Shown piece after piece: positions 1-9,117 of a stretch of 64,000 nucleotides of DNA (within the stretch, counting starts at the first letter, position 1; the number at the start of each line of letters is the position of its first letter). Below the pieces are notes generated by a model. That model was not told the origin of the DNA, searched no databases, and saw only the letters and a list, made by a program, of their open reading frames with translations. The stretch spans positions 2,224,001 through 2,288,000 of the forward strand of contig ATWD01000001.1 in assembly GCA_000421065.1 (NCBI GenBank), in the 5' to 3' direction. A program made the translations under genes and the position numbers. The DNA is from Acidobacteriaceae bacterium TAA 166. Its GTDB lineage: Bacteria; Acidobacteriota; Terriglobia; Terriglobales; Acidobacteriaceae.

Positions 1-102
1 GTAGGAATCTTTGCAAGCGACCAACGGGAGCCCCACGCCGAAGGCCCAACACGCGTCACGAAGTGACCGCCGCCCGCGTAGGGCGCCCGGCCGGCAGGCC
101 AT
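1..102 (+). repeat. Long inverted-repeat element, copy 1 (cut by window edge)
   Basis: Only the right half is present: the inner arm CAAGCGACCAACGGGAG, then the GTCACGAAGTGAC block, then a right end of type CCGGCCGGCAGGCCAT. The inner arm reads in the same direction as the copy at 36074. This half-element lies inside the 3' end of the dehydratase reading frame and encodes its last residues and stop codon. Confidence 0.85.
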
Positions 103-2077
103 TCTCTTTTCCTCGCTCAAGCAGGCCAACGATAGCATCGGTGTCATAAACGCAGCCTCCCCAGATGCCTCCGCTGGCCTGGGTCAAAGCGGCCCACAGA
201 CGGGTCGCGGGCGGAAGCATGGGATGGGGCGCGAGGTCAGGGCGTGGTGTGCGGGTGGCAAGCCGACGCGCTCCTTCTTCTGCAGAAAAGCGTTCTTTCT
301 CCTCGCCGATCAGGTTGACGCTCCCGTGCAGAGCCTCGCGGTCGAGCTCGATCTCGATCCAATCGCCCTCGCGGATGCGTCCGATCGGTCCCCCGGCGAG
401 CGCCTCGGGGGAGATGTGGCCGATGCAGGCTCCCGTCGAGACGCCGCTGAAGCGGGCGTCGGTGAGCACGGCGACGTGCTTGCAGTCGGGAAGGTTCTTG
501 AGCGCGGAGGTGATCTGGTAGATCTCCTGCATGCCGGCCCCGGCGGGGCCTCCGCAGATCAGAACGATGACGTCGCCCTTGCCGACCTTGCCCTGCTTGA
601 TGGCGGCGATGACGGCCTCTTCGGTGATGAAGACGCGGGCCGGGCCCTCATGGCGGAAGCGGTTGGAGACGTCGATCAGCGAAGGGTCGATCGATGTGCT
701 CTTGATGACTGAGCCCTCGGGGGCGAGGTTGCCGACCGGGAAGCAGACGGTGGCGGTGAGGCCGCGCTGGTGGGCACGGTCGGGCGAGAGGATCACCTCT
801 TCGGGGTCGACGCCGTCGAGCGATCGCAGCTGCTCCCTAAGCCTGCGGCGGCGCTCGCTCTGCTCCCACCAGTTCAGGTTCTCGTCGAGGGTCTCGCCGG
901 TCACGGTACGTACCGAAGTATCGAGCAGACCGGCGCGGCGCAGATGCAGCATCACCTCGGGTACGCCGCCGGCGAGAAAGACCTGCACGGTGGCGAAGTT
1001 GTTGGGGCCGTTGGGGAGGGCGTCGACCAGGCGAGGAATCTGGCGATTGACAGCGGTCCAGTCTGCGACGTTGGGGCGGCGCAGACCCGCCGCGTGCGCG
1101 ATGGCCGGGACGTGCAGCAAAAGATTGGTCGAACCACCAAAGGCGGCGTGCAGCACCATCGCGTTGCGGATGGCGGCGTCGGTGAGAACGTCGGTGGTCG
1201 CGATGCCCAGGTGGGTCATGCGCAGCATGGCGCGCGCGGAGCGGACGGCGGAGTCGAGCCAGATGGGCTGGCCGGAGGGAGCGAGTGCGGTGTGGGGCAG
1301 GGCGAGTCCGAGGGCCTCGCCGACGACCTGCGAGGTGGCGGCGGTTCCGAGGAACTGGCAGCCTCCGCCGGGGGTGGCGCAGGCGCGGCAGCCCATCTCG
1401 GCAGCGTACTCGAGGGTGATCTGGTGCTGGGAGTATCGGGCTCCGATGGTCTGAACCTTGCCCGCGTCTTCACCTTCGTCGGCCAGGAGCGTCACTCCGC
1501 CGGGGACGAGGATGCTGGGATAGGGGCCGCAGGCGGCCAGCGCCATCATCATGGCGGGCAGGCCCTTGTCGCAGGTGGCGATGCCGACGACTCCCTTGCG
1601 CGTGGGGAGCGAGCGGATGAGGCGGCCCAGCACCTGCGCGGCGTCGTTGCGGTAGGGCAGCGAGTCGAGCATCCCCGCGGTTCCCTGGGTGCGGCCGTCG
1701 CAGGGGTCGGTGCAGGCACCGGCGAAGGGGAGGGCGTGCAGGTTGCGGAACTCGCGGGCGGCCTCGGAGACCAGGAGGCCGACCTCCCAGTGGCCGGTGT
1801 GGAAGCCCAGCGCGATGGGGGTTCCGTCCTGAGCGCGGAGGCCGCCGTGGGTGCTGAGGATGAGGAATTCGGGGTCGAGCAGGCGGGCGGGATCCCAGCC
1901 CATGCCGGCGTCCTGGCTGAGGCCGAAGAGGTCTCCCGAGGGGCGGGTGAGGAGCATCTCGGGAGTGATGGGCAGGCTGCCCTCAGGGCCGCGGGCATGC
2001 GTCTTTACGGTCTCGAAGAGGTCACTTCCACTTTCGAGGACGCTTACGATTGAGACGGAGCTAGGCTTTATTGCCAT
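56..2077 (-). CDS. yjhG: YjhG/YagF-type sugar-acid dehydratase (probable D-xylonate dehydratase)
   Basis: IlvD/Edd-family enzyme that dehydrates an aldonic acid such as D-xylonate to a 2-keto-3-deoxy acid in the cytoplasm. The protein has 673 residues, slightly longer than the roughly 655 usual for YjhG, and resembles that subfamily almost throughout, for example in [20 protein letters not shown] and [15 protein letters not shown]. Likely Fe-S ligands are Cys122/Cys126 (CTDPC), Cys169 (TCDKG) and Cys240 (GGGCQFLG). The start ATG at 2077 has no strong ribosome binding site and lies 11 bp from repeat copy 2. The C-terminal tail after roughly residue 653 ([15 protein letters not shown]) is translated repeat sequence, and the TGA comes from the repeat's GTCACTTCGTGAC block. 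The neighbouring MFS transporter and SDR on the same strand suggest a sugar-acid cluster. Substrate is inferred. Confidence 0.93.
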   Translation of the reverse strand: MAIKPSSVSIVSVLESGSDLFETVKTHARGPEGSLPITPEMLLTRPSGDLFGLSQDAGMGWDPARLLDPEFLILSTHGGLRAQDGTPIALGFHTGHWEVGLLVSEAAREFRNLHALPFAGACTDPCDGRTQGTAGMLDSLPYRNDAAQVLGRLIRSLPTRKGVVGIATCDKGLPAMMMALAACGPYPSILVPGGVTLLADEGEDAGKVQTIGARYSQHQITLEYAAEMGCRACATPGGGCQFLGTAATSQVVGEALGLALPHTALAPSGQPIWLDSAVRSARAMLRMTHLGIATTDVLTDAAIRNAMVLHAAFGGSTNLLLHVPAIAHAAGLRRPNVADWTAVNRQIPRLVDALPNGPNNFATVQVFLAGGVPEVMLHLRRAGLLDTSVRTVTGETLDENLNWWEQSERRRRLREQLRSLDGVDPEEVILSPDRAHQRGLTATVCFPVGNLAPEGSVIKSTSIDPSLIDVSNRFRHEGPARVFITEEAVIAAIKQGKVGKGDVIVLICGGPAGAGMQEIYQITSALKNLPDCKHVAVLTDARFSGVSTGACIGHISPEALAGGPIGRIREGDWIEIELDREALHGSVNLIGEEKERFSAEEGARRLATRTPRPDLAPHPMLPPATRLWAALTQASGGIWGGCVYDTDAIVGLLERGKENGLPAGRPTRAAVTS

Positions 2078-2088
2078 ATTTAATCGTT

Positions 2089-2306
2089 ATGGCCTGCCGG
2101 CCGGGCCCACTGCGCTCGGCCACCCCACAAACGAAGACCTGTTGTGGGGACCCCGGTACGAGCGGTCACTTCGTGACGTGTGTACTCCCGGCTCCCGTTG
2201 GTCGCTTGAAGAATCTTTGCGCCAACCAACGGGAAGCCCGCGCCGAAGACGATATACGCGTCATGAAGTGATCGCTGCCCGCGTAGGGCGCCCGCGCGGC
2301 AGAGCA
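2089..2306 (-). repeat. Long inverted-repeat element, copy 2
   Basis: Full copy with a GGCC-type left end and a GCGC-type right end. The inner loop is inverted relative to most copies (TTGGTCGCTTG on the left). It carries an extra small hairpin, CCACAAACgaagacctGTTGTGG, shared only with copy 3. It starts 11 bp before the dehydratase start codon and ends 6 bp from the MFS stop codon. Confidence 0.9.
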
Positions 2307-2312
2307 ATTCTT

Positions 2313-3614
2313 TCATGCCTGCTGCGTCCTCTTAGGCAACATCAGCGTCAGGAAGGCCGACCCGATCAGCCCCGCGGACATCAGCAGGAAGCCCATGCGC
2401 GAGCTTCCGGTCCAGGCCTGCAGCAGGCCGACGAAGTAGGTTCCCGCAAATGCTCCCAGCGCTCCCGACGCATTGACCATGCCGAGCACCTCGGCGGTGA
2501 CGTTGCGGGGCAGGCGCTCGGGAATGATGGCGAAGAAGGGACCGTAGGGAGCGTACATGCAGCCCCCCGCGACGATGAGGCAGACGAAGGAGACGGCAAA
2601 GCTCTTGCCGGCGAAGAAGAAGGAGCCCAGCATGGCGATTCCCGAGATCAGAAGGAAGGGCCAGACCAGGGCTTCGCGGCGCTGGTACTTATCGGAGAGA
2701 TACGAGGCAAGGATCATCATCAGGATGGCGGCCAGGTAGGGGATCGCGGAGAGCAAGCCGGTCTGGCCCATCGACAGCGAGCTTCCCTGCCGGACGATGG
2801 TCGGGAGCCAGAGGACGAATCCGTAGACCCCGACGCTCCAGAGGAAGTATTGGATGGAGAGGAGGATGACGTCGGGACGCAGCAGCGCCTGGCGGATGGA
2901 GTCGACGGGGACGACCGAGCCCTGCTCGTGGGCGAGGTGGTCTTCGAGATGTTCGACGGCCTCGGGGTCGAGCCACTTTGCCTGCGAGGGACGATCACGA
3001 ACGATGAGGATCCAGACCAGGGCCCACAGGACGGAGGGCACGCCTTCGAGGATGAAGGTCTTCTGCCAGCCGACGGCCTCGATCAGGTAGCCGGTGATGG
3101 CGGACATCCAGAGGACGGTGGTGGGATTGCCGAGGATGAGCAGGGCATTGGCGCGGGATCGCTCCTCGCGCGTGAACCAGCGCGTGAGCAGGTAGAGCAT
3201 GGCGGGAAAGATGACGCTCTCGGCGACTCCCAGGAGGAAGCGGGCGAGGGCGAGCATCCAGAAGTGGCGGACGATGCCGGTGAGCGCGGCGAGCGAGCCC
3301 CAGAGGATGAGCGCGGTGAAGATGAGCCAGCGGGCGCTGTGCTTGCGGGCGAAGGTGGCTCCGGGGATCTGGAAGGTGAAGTATCCGAGAAAGAAGAGAG
3401 CGCCGAGGAGCGAGGACTGGGCTCCCGTGATGTGCAGGGTCGCGGCCAGGCCCGCCGCCGCTCCGAAGCCATAGTTGGCGCGGTCGAGATAGGCGAGGCT
3501 ATAAGTGACGAAGGCCGCGGGCAGAACGTAGAACCAGCGTTTGCGCAGGCCAGCGGGGGGCATCTTCACCTCAGGCGCGGAGGAGTGGGCTTCGTTCAAT
3601 CTCGTCTCCGGCAT
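2313..3614 (-). CDS. MFS transporter, anion:cation symporter (ACS) family
   Basis: Inner-membrane secondary transporter of 433 residues with about 12 membrane segments, probably importing a sugar acid (galactonate, glucarate or xylonate type). The early LDRANYGFG segment and ESVIFPAMLYLLTRWF are typical of the ACS branch that includes GudP, ExuT and DgoT. An open frame continues upstream to 3896, but it is only translated repeat copy 3; the ATG at 3614 (MPETRLNEAHSS) gives a normal N-terminus ahead of the first membrane segment. The stop codon lies 6 bp from repeat copy 2. Position between a YjhG-type dehydratase and an SDR supports sugar-acid uptake; the exact substrate is not readable from sequence. 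Confidence 0.9.
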   Translation of the reverse strand: MPETRLNEAHSSAPEVKMPPAGLRKRWFYVLPAAFVTYSLAYLDRANYGFGAAAGLAATLHITGAQSSLLGALFFLGYFTFQIPGATFARKHSARWLIFTALILWGSLAALTGIVRHFWMLALARFLLGVAESVIFPAMLYLLTRWFTREERSRANALLILGNPTTVLWMSAITGYLIEAVGWQKTFILEGVPSVLWALVWILIVRDRPSQAKWLDPEAVEHLEDHLAHEQGSVVPVDSIRQALLRPDVILLSIQYFLWSVGVYGFVLWLPTIVRQGSSLSMGQTGLLSAIPYLAAILMMILASYLSDKYQRREALVWPFLLISGIAMLGSFFFAGKSFAVSFVCLIVAGGCMYAPYGPFFAIIPERLPRNVTAEVLGMVNASGALGAFAGTYFVGLLQAWTGSSRMGFLLMSAGLIGSAFLTLMLPKRTQQA

Positions 3615-3709
3615 GAGGGATGATCCATTCGATTGATTTAGAGAGTGGTTAGAACCGCGTTGTGGCAGGTAAAGGGATTTTAGAGCAATCGTGCTTGCGC
3701 TGTCGCGCG

Positions 3710-3939
3710 ATGGCCTGCCGGCCGGGCCCACTGCGCTCGTCCACCCCACAAACGAAGACCTGTTTGTGGAGACCCCGGTACGGGCACCCTTCGTGACGCG
3801 TGTATCCCCTTCGAGGGCGGAACTCCCGTTGGTCGCTTGTGAAGATGTTTGCGACGACCAGCGGGAGGCCCGCGGCGAAGCCGGTATACGCGTCACGAAG
3901 TGACCGCCGTCCGCGCAGGACGCCCGCGCGGTAGCGCCT
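3710..3939 (-). repeat. Long inverted-repeat element, copy 3
   Basis: Full copy of about 230 bp, GGCC-type left end and GCGC-type right end, inner loop inverted as in copy 2. It shares with copy 2 the extra hairpin CCACAAACgaagacctGTTTGTGG. With copy 2 it brackets the MFS gene, and it fills most of the 354-bp gap between the MFS start and the SDR stop. Confidence 0.9.
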
Positions 3940-3968
3940 GTCTTTCATAAAAAAGATGTCGCAACAAA

Positions 3969-4700
3969 TTAGCTCATGTACCAGCCCCCGTTCAGATTGA
4001 GGGTCTGGCCAGTGATGTAGCCGTTGGAGGCGAGGAAGACGACGGCGTCGGCTATCTCGGAGGAGCGGCCGAAGCGGCCGACCGGGATGAGGTCGGGGCG
4101 GATGGCCGGGTTGTTGCGAATCATGTCGGTCTCGATGAGCGCGGGAGCGATGGCGTTGGAGGTGATGCCCTCCTTCGCCAGCAGATTGGCGTAGCTGTGC
4201 ATCAGACCCAGCATGCCGGCCTTGCTGGCGGCGTAGTGCGGCCCGATGACGCCGCCGGTCTGGGCCGCAACCGAGGAGAGGAAGAGGATGCGGCCCCAGC
4301 GCCGGCCCCGCATGTGCGGCAGGGCTGCCTGCGAGACGAGAAAGGCCGAGGTGAGGTTGGTCGCGAGGGTGCGGTTCCAGTCCTCAATCGTGAGGTTGGC
4401 GAAGGGCCTGCCGGGATTGATGCCGGCGTTGTTGACGAGGATATCGATTCCGCCTAGGTTGGCTTCGAGCGCGGCGACCATGCGCTTGACCTCGTCTGCG
4501 CGGGAGACGTCGGCCTGAAGGGCGAGGGCGCGGCGGCCCAGTTTTTTGATCTGCTCGACGAGCTCTATGGCCTCGTTCTGGGAGCGGAGATAGTTGACGG
4601 CGACGTCCGCGCCGGCCTGGGCGAGAGCGAGCGCGGCCTCAAGGCCGATGCCGCGGGAGGCTCCGGTGACGAGCGCTACTTTTCCTAGAAGCGATTCCAA
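3969..4700 (-). CDS. SDR-family NAD(P)-dependent oxidoreductase (FabG-like)
   Basis: Classical short-chain dehydrogenase of 243 residues with the full set of motifs: cofactor-binding TGASRGIG (12-19), NNAG (90-93), and a catalytic Ser near 143, Tyr156 and Lys160 in YAASK. It ends GQTLNLNGGWYMS, a typical SDR C-terminus. I chose the TTG at 4700 because AAAGGAAG stands 4 bp upstream and the product then begins LESLLGKVALVTG, the usual spacing; an ATG at 4781 would add 27 unusual residues. The sugar-acid neighbours suggest a sugar or sugar-acid dehydrogenase, but a FabG role in fatty-acid synthesis cannot be excluded. Confidence 0.88.
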   Translation of the reverse strand: MESLLGKVALVTGASRGIGLEAALALAQAGADVAVNYLRSQNEAIELVEQIKKLGRRALALQADVSRADEVKRMVAALEANLGGIDILVNNAGINPGRPFANLTIEDWNRTLATNLTSAFLVSQAALPHMRGRRWGRILFLSSVAAQTGGVIGPHYAASKAGMLGLMHSYANLLAKEGITSNAIAPALIETDMIRNNPAIRPDLIPVGRFGRSSEIADAVVFLASNGYITGQTLNLNGGWYMS

Positions 4701-4854
4701 ACAGCTTCCTTTCTCGATGAACGGATAGGGCTCTCGATCGACGCAGCCCGATGAAATACAGGCGCGTAGACCATCATGCATCCTTACGGACCATGGTGCT
4801 ATGATGGCTCACATTTACGCAAGCAGGTTTGCGCATTAAGCAACTTATCTTTTT

Positions 4855-4894
4855 CGGTTGACCTCAACTTCGTGCGGTTGACTTAATCTTTGCG
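4855..4894 (+). promoter_or_regulatory. Tandem 20-bp direct repeats upstream of the cytochrome gene
   Basis: Two imperfect copies of CGGTTGAC(C/T)T(C/A)A(A/T)CTT lie head to tail at 4855-4874 and 4875-4894. They are just upstream of the multiheme cytochrome gene, and each contains a TTGAC that could act as a -35 element. They may be a double activator site; this is inference from spacing only. Confidence 0.35.
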
Positions 4895-4941
4895 TGGGCC
4901 GATCTTCCTCGAAAGAGAACTCTGACGCCGTTGCTGCTCTT

Positions 4942-7236
4942 ATGTCGAACTCGATCCGGAAGCTAGAGCCGAGGCCCGGCGTGTGGAAGATCGCCGCGAT
5001 CGTCTGCGGCCTTGCGGTTGTGGCGGCCGGGGTGTGGTATGGTCTGCGGACGAGGGCGACGAACGAGGTTGCCAAGACACATCAGGCAGTTGCTGCGAAT
5101 GCTGGATATATCGACTCGCAGGTCTGTGCGTCATGTCATGCGGAGATTGCGAACACCTTTCGTAAGACCGGGATGGGCCGCTCGTTCTATCGGCCGACGA
5201 CGGAGAACGTGATCGAGGACTATCGCAAGACCAACATCTTCACTCATAAAAAATCAGGGCTGCGCTACACGATGGTGGAGCGGGATGGGCACTTCTTTCA
5301 GCAAAGATCGACGCTCGATGCCGAGGGGCATGAGACCAACGTGCTCGAGGAGCAGGTGGACTATGTGATCGGCTCCGGCAATCATGCGCGAACATATCTG
5401 CATCGAACAGCCAGGGGCAAGCTGATCGAGCTTCCGGTGAGCTGGTACGTGGAGAACTCGGGGAGCTGGGCGATGAGCCCGGGATTCGACCGCGTGGATC
5501 AGCCGGATATGCACGGCGCGATCGGGCCGGAGTGCATGTTCTGCCACAACGCGTATGTGCGGGGTGGTGAGGCAGGGGCGGAGACGACGGTGTTTCCGGA
5601 GAAGCTGCCGGAGGGGATCGACTGCCAGCGCTGCCATGGGCCGGGCGCGGCGCACGTGCAGGCGGCGACCAACGGAAAGGCGAGCACGGAGGAGATTCGC
5701 AGCAGGATTGTCAACCCGGCGAAGCTGACTCGCGAGCGGCAGCTGGAGATCTGCATGGAGTGTCACCTGGAGACCAGCGCGCGGCACACTCCGAATGCGA
5801 TTCGCGATTATGGCCGCGACATCGAGTCGTTCCGGCCGGGGCAGCCGCTGGGAGACTACAAGACATACTTCGAGCGGCCCAAAGACGCGAAGAGCGATGA
5901 TTTCGAGGTGGCACATGCGGCGTATCAGCTTCCCCGCTCGGCCTGCTTTCGCAATAGCCAGATGACTTGCCTGACCTGCCATAATCCGCACAATATTCCA
6001 CACGGAGAAGAGGCGAAGAAGCAGTACATCGCGGTGTGCCAGGGCTGCCATACGAAGGTCTCGCACACGAACGTAAAGATGACCGCGGGCAGCGATTGCC
6101 TGAGCTGCCATATGCCGAAGCGGCGCACGGAGGGCTCGGTCCACACCGTTCTTACCGACCACTATATTCAGCGGGTTCGTCCGGCTCGCAACCTGCTTGC
6201 GCCCTTTCCGGAGCCGGTGCTTCCGCAGGATGTGACGCCGGTCGAGATCTATTATCCGAAGTCCGCGCCCACCGCGAAGACGCAGCTTCTGCTGGCGGTG
6301 GCGAGGGCGGGAGACGCGGGGATCGATGGTATCGGCAATCTGCGCCGGGTCATCGAACGCGAGCATCCGGAGGCTCCTGAGCCCTACGTCGCTCTGGGCC
6401 AAACGTATGCAAGCGCGGGAAAGACGAACGATGCCATCCAGAGCTTCGAACAGGCGCTGCAGCATCGTCAAGATGATCCAGCAGCTCTGAAGGAGCTCTC
6501 CTCGACGCTGCTGGCGACGGGGCAGCTGGATCGCGCGGTGAGCACGCTGCAACAGGCGCTGGCGAAGGACGGGGATGACGACTCGCTGCTGGCGAACCTG
6601 GCGAACGCGTATCTGCAGCAGGGTAAGCTGGATGAGGCGCAGAGCACGCTGTCGCGGGCGATGGCGGTTGATCCGGAGCGGGCGGACCTGCACAATCTTG
6701 AAGGTCTGTGTGCGGTGCGGAGGAACGATGCAGTGGCGGCGGAGCAGGCGTTCCGAGAGGCAATTCGCTTGCAGCCGAATCTTGCCGAGCCGGAGAACAA
6801 TCTCGCGAACCTGCTGGTGGGTCAGCAGAAGCTGAAGGACGCGGAGGCTCACTTTCAAAGAGCGCTGGCGCTGAATCCGGAGTACGGCGATGCGCACCAC
6901 GGCTTTGGTTTGCTGCTGATCCTCGAGCGCAACAACGCGGGCGCCACGCAGCAACTGGAGGCAGCAGCGCGGACGTCTCCGAAGGATGCGCAAGTTCATG
7001 CCGATCTGGCCGATCTGTTGGGTGCAGAAGGCCGCGCTAACGACGCGGCTGCGGAGTATCGCCGCGCGCTCGAGATCGACCAGAGGCAGCCGGATGCGAA
7101 CTTCGGGCTGGGGATGATGCTGTTGCAGCAGAATCAGCCGGCAGCGGCGGTCGAATACCTACAACAGGCGGCAGCAGGACCGAACCCGGAGATCGGCCAA
7201 CATGCGCGGGCGATTCTGCAACAGATCCTGCGATGA
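4942..7236 (+). CDS. Heptaheme cytochrome c / TPR fusion protein
   Basis: Exported multiheme protein of 764 residues. A single N-terminal membrane anchor (IAAIVCGLAVVAAGVWYG) is followed by seven CXXCH heme c sites between residues about 62 and 390: CASCH, CMFCH, CQRCH, CMECH, CLTCH, CQGCH and CLSCH. From about residue 440 the protein is made of tandem tetratricopeptide repeats to the end. This suggests a periplasmic electron-transfer module tethered to a protein-interaction scaffold. The GTG at 4894 would add 16 residues; the ATG at 4942 places the anchor near the N-terminus, but neither start has a good ribosome binding site. Related cytochrome-TPR proteins are known in Acidobacteriota, mostly without assigned function. 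Redox partners are not evident nearby. Confidence 0.88.
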   Translation: MSNSIRKLEPRPGVWKIAAIVCGLAVVAAGVWYGLRTRATNEVAKTHQAVAANAGYIDSQVCASCHAEIANTFRKTGMGRSFYRPTTENVIEDYRKTNIFTHKKSGLRYTMVERDGHFFQQRSTLDAEGHETNVLEEQVDYVIGSGNHARTYLHRTARGKLIELPVSWYVENSGSWAMSPGFDRVDQPDMHGAIGPECMFCHNAYVRGGEAGAETTVFPEKLPEGIDCQRCHGPGAAHVQAATNGKASTEEIRSRIVNPAKLTRERQLEICMECHLETSARHTPNAIRDYGRDIESFRPGQPLGDYKTYFERPKDAKSDDFEVAHAAYQLPRSACFRNSQMTCLTCHNPHNIPHGEEAKKQYIAVCQGCHTKVSHTNVKMTAGSDCLSCHMPKRRTEGSVHTVLTDHYIQRVRPARNLLAPFPEPVLPQDVTPVEIYYPKSAPTAKTQLLLAVARAGDAGIDGIGNLRRVIEREHPEAPEPYVALGQTYASAGKTNDAIQSFEQALQHRQDDPAALKELSSTLLATGQLDRAVSTLQQALAKDGDDDSLLANLANAYLQQGKLDEAQSTLSRAMAVDPERADLHNLEGLCAVRRNDAVAAEQAFREAIRLQPNLAEPENNLANLLVGQQKLKDAEAHFQRALALNPEYGDAHHGFGLLLILERNNAGATQQLEAAARTSPKDAQVHADLADLLGAEGRANDAAAEYRRALEIDQRQPDANFGLGMMLLQQNQPAAAVEYLQQAAAGPNPEIGQHARAILQQILR

Positions 7237-7239
7237 GGT

Positions 7240-7878
7240 TTATTGCAGGCGGACTCTTCCGTGGTAGAAGTAATTGCCCAGGCCGAGGGTGAAGAGCCAG
7301 CAGCCGTAGAGCGTGTGTTCGAGGGACGAGGTGAGGAGGCTGGAGGTCGCGTCGTATCTCCACGCAAAGAGCAGGCCGCCGAGGAAGGTTAGCCCGATCG
7401 CGAGAGGGTTGCGGAAGATGAGGTGCATGAAAGCGAAGGCCACGGCGCTGGCAAGGATCAGGCCGAGGCGCGAGGGAAAGAACTCGGCGTAGCGGTGCAT
7501 GAGGAAGCTGCGATAAAGGATGCCCTGCGGATAGACCGACAGCACCGGATACAGGACCATGATGAGCGCCCAGAGCCTGGGATGCGTCTTGATCAGATTG
7601 AAGAGAAGCTCCGGAGCGAAGATATGCACCGCGAGCCAGAGCGCGACAGCAGAGACGAGAAAGATGCCGAGGATCATGGGAAGTTGCGAAGGGAGCGGAG
7701 CGGCGTTCCAGAGCTGAGACTGTGGGAAGGTGGAGTCGCGGCGAAGCTGCCAGTACGCGTAGAGCGCGGCGATCCATAGACACGGCAACGCAGGGATAGG
7801 CCAGGGCGAGAACCGGTATGCGAGCGGCATGGCGACGAAGAGAACCAGGGATTCGACGGCGAGGGCTGGAGCCGACAT
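7240..7878 (-). CDS. CPBP-family-like intramembrane protein with altered active site
   Basis: Membrane protein of 212 residues with several hydrophobic segments, resembling the CPBP/Abi (type II CAAX prenyl endopeptidase-like) family. The second and third motifs can be matched (FAFMHLIFRNP and SSLEHTLYG). In the first motif, normally EExxxR, the two glutamates are replaced (PQGILYRSF), so proteolytic activity is doubtful. The ATG at 7878 is chosen because GGGAGGA lies about 8 bp upstream; an in-frame ATG at 7944 has no such site. The gene converges on the cytochrome gene with only 3 bp between stop codons. Confidence 0.75.
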   Translation of the reverse strand: MSAPALAVESLVLFVAMPLAYRFSPWPIPALPCLWIAALYAYWQLRRDSTFPQSQLWNAAPLPSQLPMILGIFLVSAVALWLAVHIFAPELLFNLIKTHPRLWALIMVLYPVLSVYPQGILYRSFLMHRYAEFFPSRLGLILASAVAFAFMHLIFRNPLAIGLTFLGGLLFAWRYDATSSLLTSSLEHTLYGCWLFTLGLGNYFYHGRVRLQ

Positions 7879-8013
7879 GGATGGAGTCCTCCCTGGAAGG
7901 TGAGACCATGGTCCGGCCTGCCCAAAGATAAAAGAAGAGTGCATATTTGTAACCGATGCAGTACGGCTTTTTGGTTGTATCGAAAATTCGAATCCTTAAT
8001 TTTTAAGAAAGAC

Positions 8014-8033
8014 CATGGCCTGCAGGCCGGGCC
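8014..8033. repeat. Solo end of the long inverted-repeat family
   Basis: A 20-bp fragment matching the GGCC-type end (ATGGCCTGCAGGCCGGGCCT) lies in the gap before the SRPBCC stop codon, with no inner arms beside it. It looks like a remnant of a larger element. Confidence 0.5.
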
Positions 8034-8061
8034 TCGCCTTCTCCAAATATGTCGATCCACC

Positions 8062-8550
8062 CTAGGTTGCAGCCAAAATCCTTTCGAGTCGATCGTAGCT
8101 TGCAGCCACGCCACTCTCCATCGGGGAACGCAGCACGCCGTCCCGGGCCTCGACGGTGTCATAGGTGACGATGGTCTCGACCGTGGTCACGCCGGAACTC
8201 TCCGTGAGAATCGTAGAGGTGATGGCAACCCCTGGATACCAGGAATCGTCGAATTCTTCGGAAGCGACCAGTCGCTCGCCGGGAACGATCTCCTGGTAGA
8301 TGCCGCGCACTCCCATTTGCTGGCCGTTCTCATGCTGCCACTCATAGCGGTAGGTTCCACCGACGCGCAGGTCGATCTCGCAGATGGTCATCGTCCACCC
8401 AACGGGCCCGACGAGCCAGCGTCGCAGAAGATCCGGTTTCGTCCATGCCTCGAAGATCATTTCTCGTGGCGCCTTGAACTCTCTTGTCATCACGAGGACG
8501 TGATCGCCCGACGCCGCTAGCTTCAGCTTTGAAGCCGTATTTGTGTCCAT
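8062..8550 (-). CDS. SRPBCC family protein (AHSA1/START-like domain)
   Basis: Cytoplasmic protein of 162 residues with the AHSA1-type ligand-binding fold, recognised by TREFKAPREMIFEAWTKPD near the N-terminus, RWLVGP, and RYEWQHENGQQMGVRGIY in the middle. Family members often follow an ArsR-type repressor gene and are thought to bind small hydrophobic ligands, but the ligand here is unknown. A good AAGGAGGAAG ribosome binding site precedes the ATG. The gene is downstream of a frameshifted ArsR gene on the same strand, so the two probably formed an operon. Confidence 0.88.
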   Translation of the reverse strand: MDTNTASKLKLAASGDHVLVMTREFKAPREMIFEAWTKPDLLRRWLVGPVGWTMTICEIDLRVGGTYRYEWQHENGQQMGVRGIYQEIVPGERLVASEEFDDSWYPGVAITSTILTESSGVTTVETIVTYDTVEARDGVLRSPMESGVAASYDRLERILAAT

Positions 8551-8650
8551 CCGTCTTCCTCCTTTGATTGTTCCCGTATTTTGTTATCGCCTGAGCTATC
8601 GCTTGCTCTTTTCTTCTGCTTTTTGGTTGGCGTCTTTTACGTCGGCTCTC

Positions 8651-8975
8651 CTGGGCGTTCAACTCTTCGAGCAGGAGACCGAGGCGCCCGAAGTTTTGTT
8701 CCCAATACTCCCGATAGCGGTCGAGCCATGTGTTAGCCTCAGCGAGTGGCGCGGCTGCAAGGCGACAGGGCCGTCTCTGCGCATCGCGTCCGCGAGATCA
8801 GGTGGGCTCGCTCCAACACCTTTAGATGCTTCGAGTTGGCGGGCTGGCTCATCGCGAAGGGTCCGGTCAGCTCTGCGACGGTGGCCTCGCCCATGGCCAG
8901 CCGCGCAAGGATAGCTCTTCGCGTGGGATCGGCGAGCGCGGCGAAGGTTGCATCGAGCGGCTCGAGAGAATTCAT
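8651..8975 (-). pseudogene. ArsR-family transcriptional regulator, frameshifted
   Basis: The N-terminal winged-helix half is intact: LDATFAALADPTRRAILARL, then MSQPANSKHLKVLERAHLISR. At about 8785 the frame breaks and this ORF ends after 78 residues with unrelated sequence. The expected C-terminal half (DAQRRPCRLAAAPLAEAN, then WLDRYREYWEQNFGRL) is encoded in a neighbouring frame. The change equals loss of two bases in a CGCG run or gain of one base. In the restored frame no stop occurs before the SRPBCC gene, so the true end is uncertain. Such regulators usually repress an adjacent SRPBCC gene. It may be a real loss of function or a sequencing error. Confidence 0.8.
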
Positions 8976-9117
8976 GAATTTATATAACCTAGCAGCTATA
9001 TATCCTTAGAGTTTAAATAAGCTCAGGGCATCAAAACCTGTCCACTCGTTTGTAAAAACTTCTTGAGTTTCTTTGCTGCATTTGGACCGTGCCGCGCATA
9101 CGGTATAGGGTGGGAAG

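Noticed and set aside
5254..6999. Long minus-strand reading frame of 581 residues
   Set aside because: Lies wholly antisense to the heptaheme-TPR gene; GC-rich shadow with no domain.
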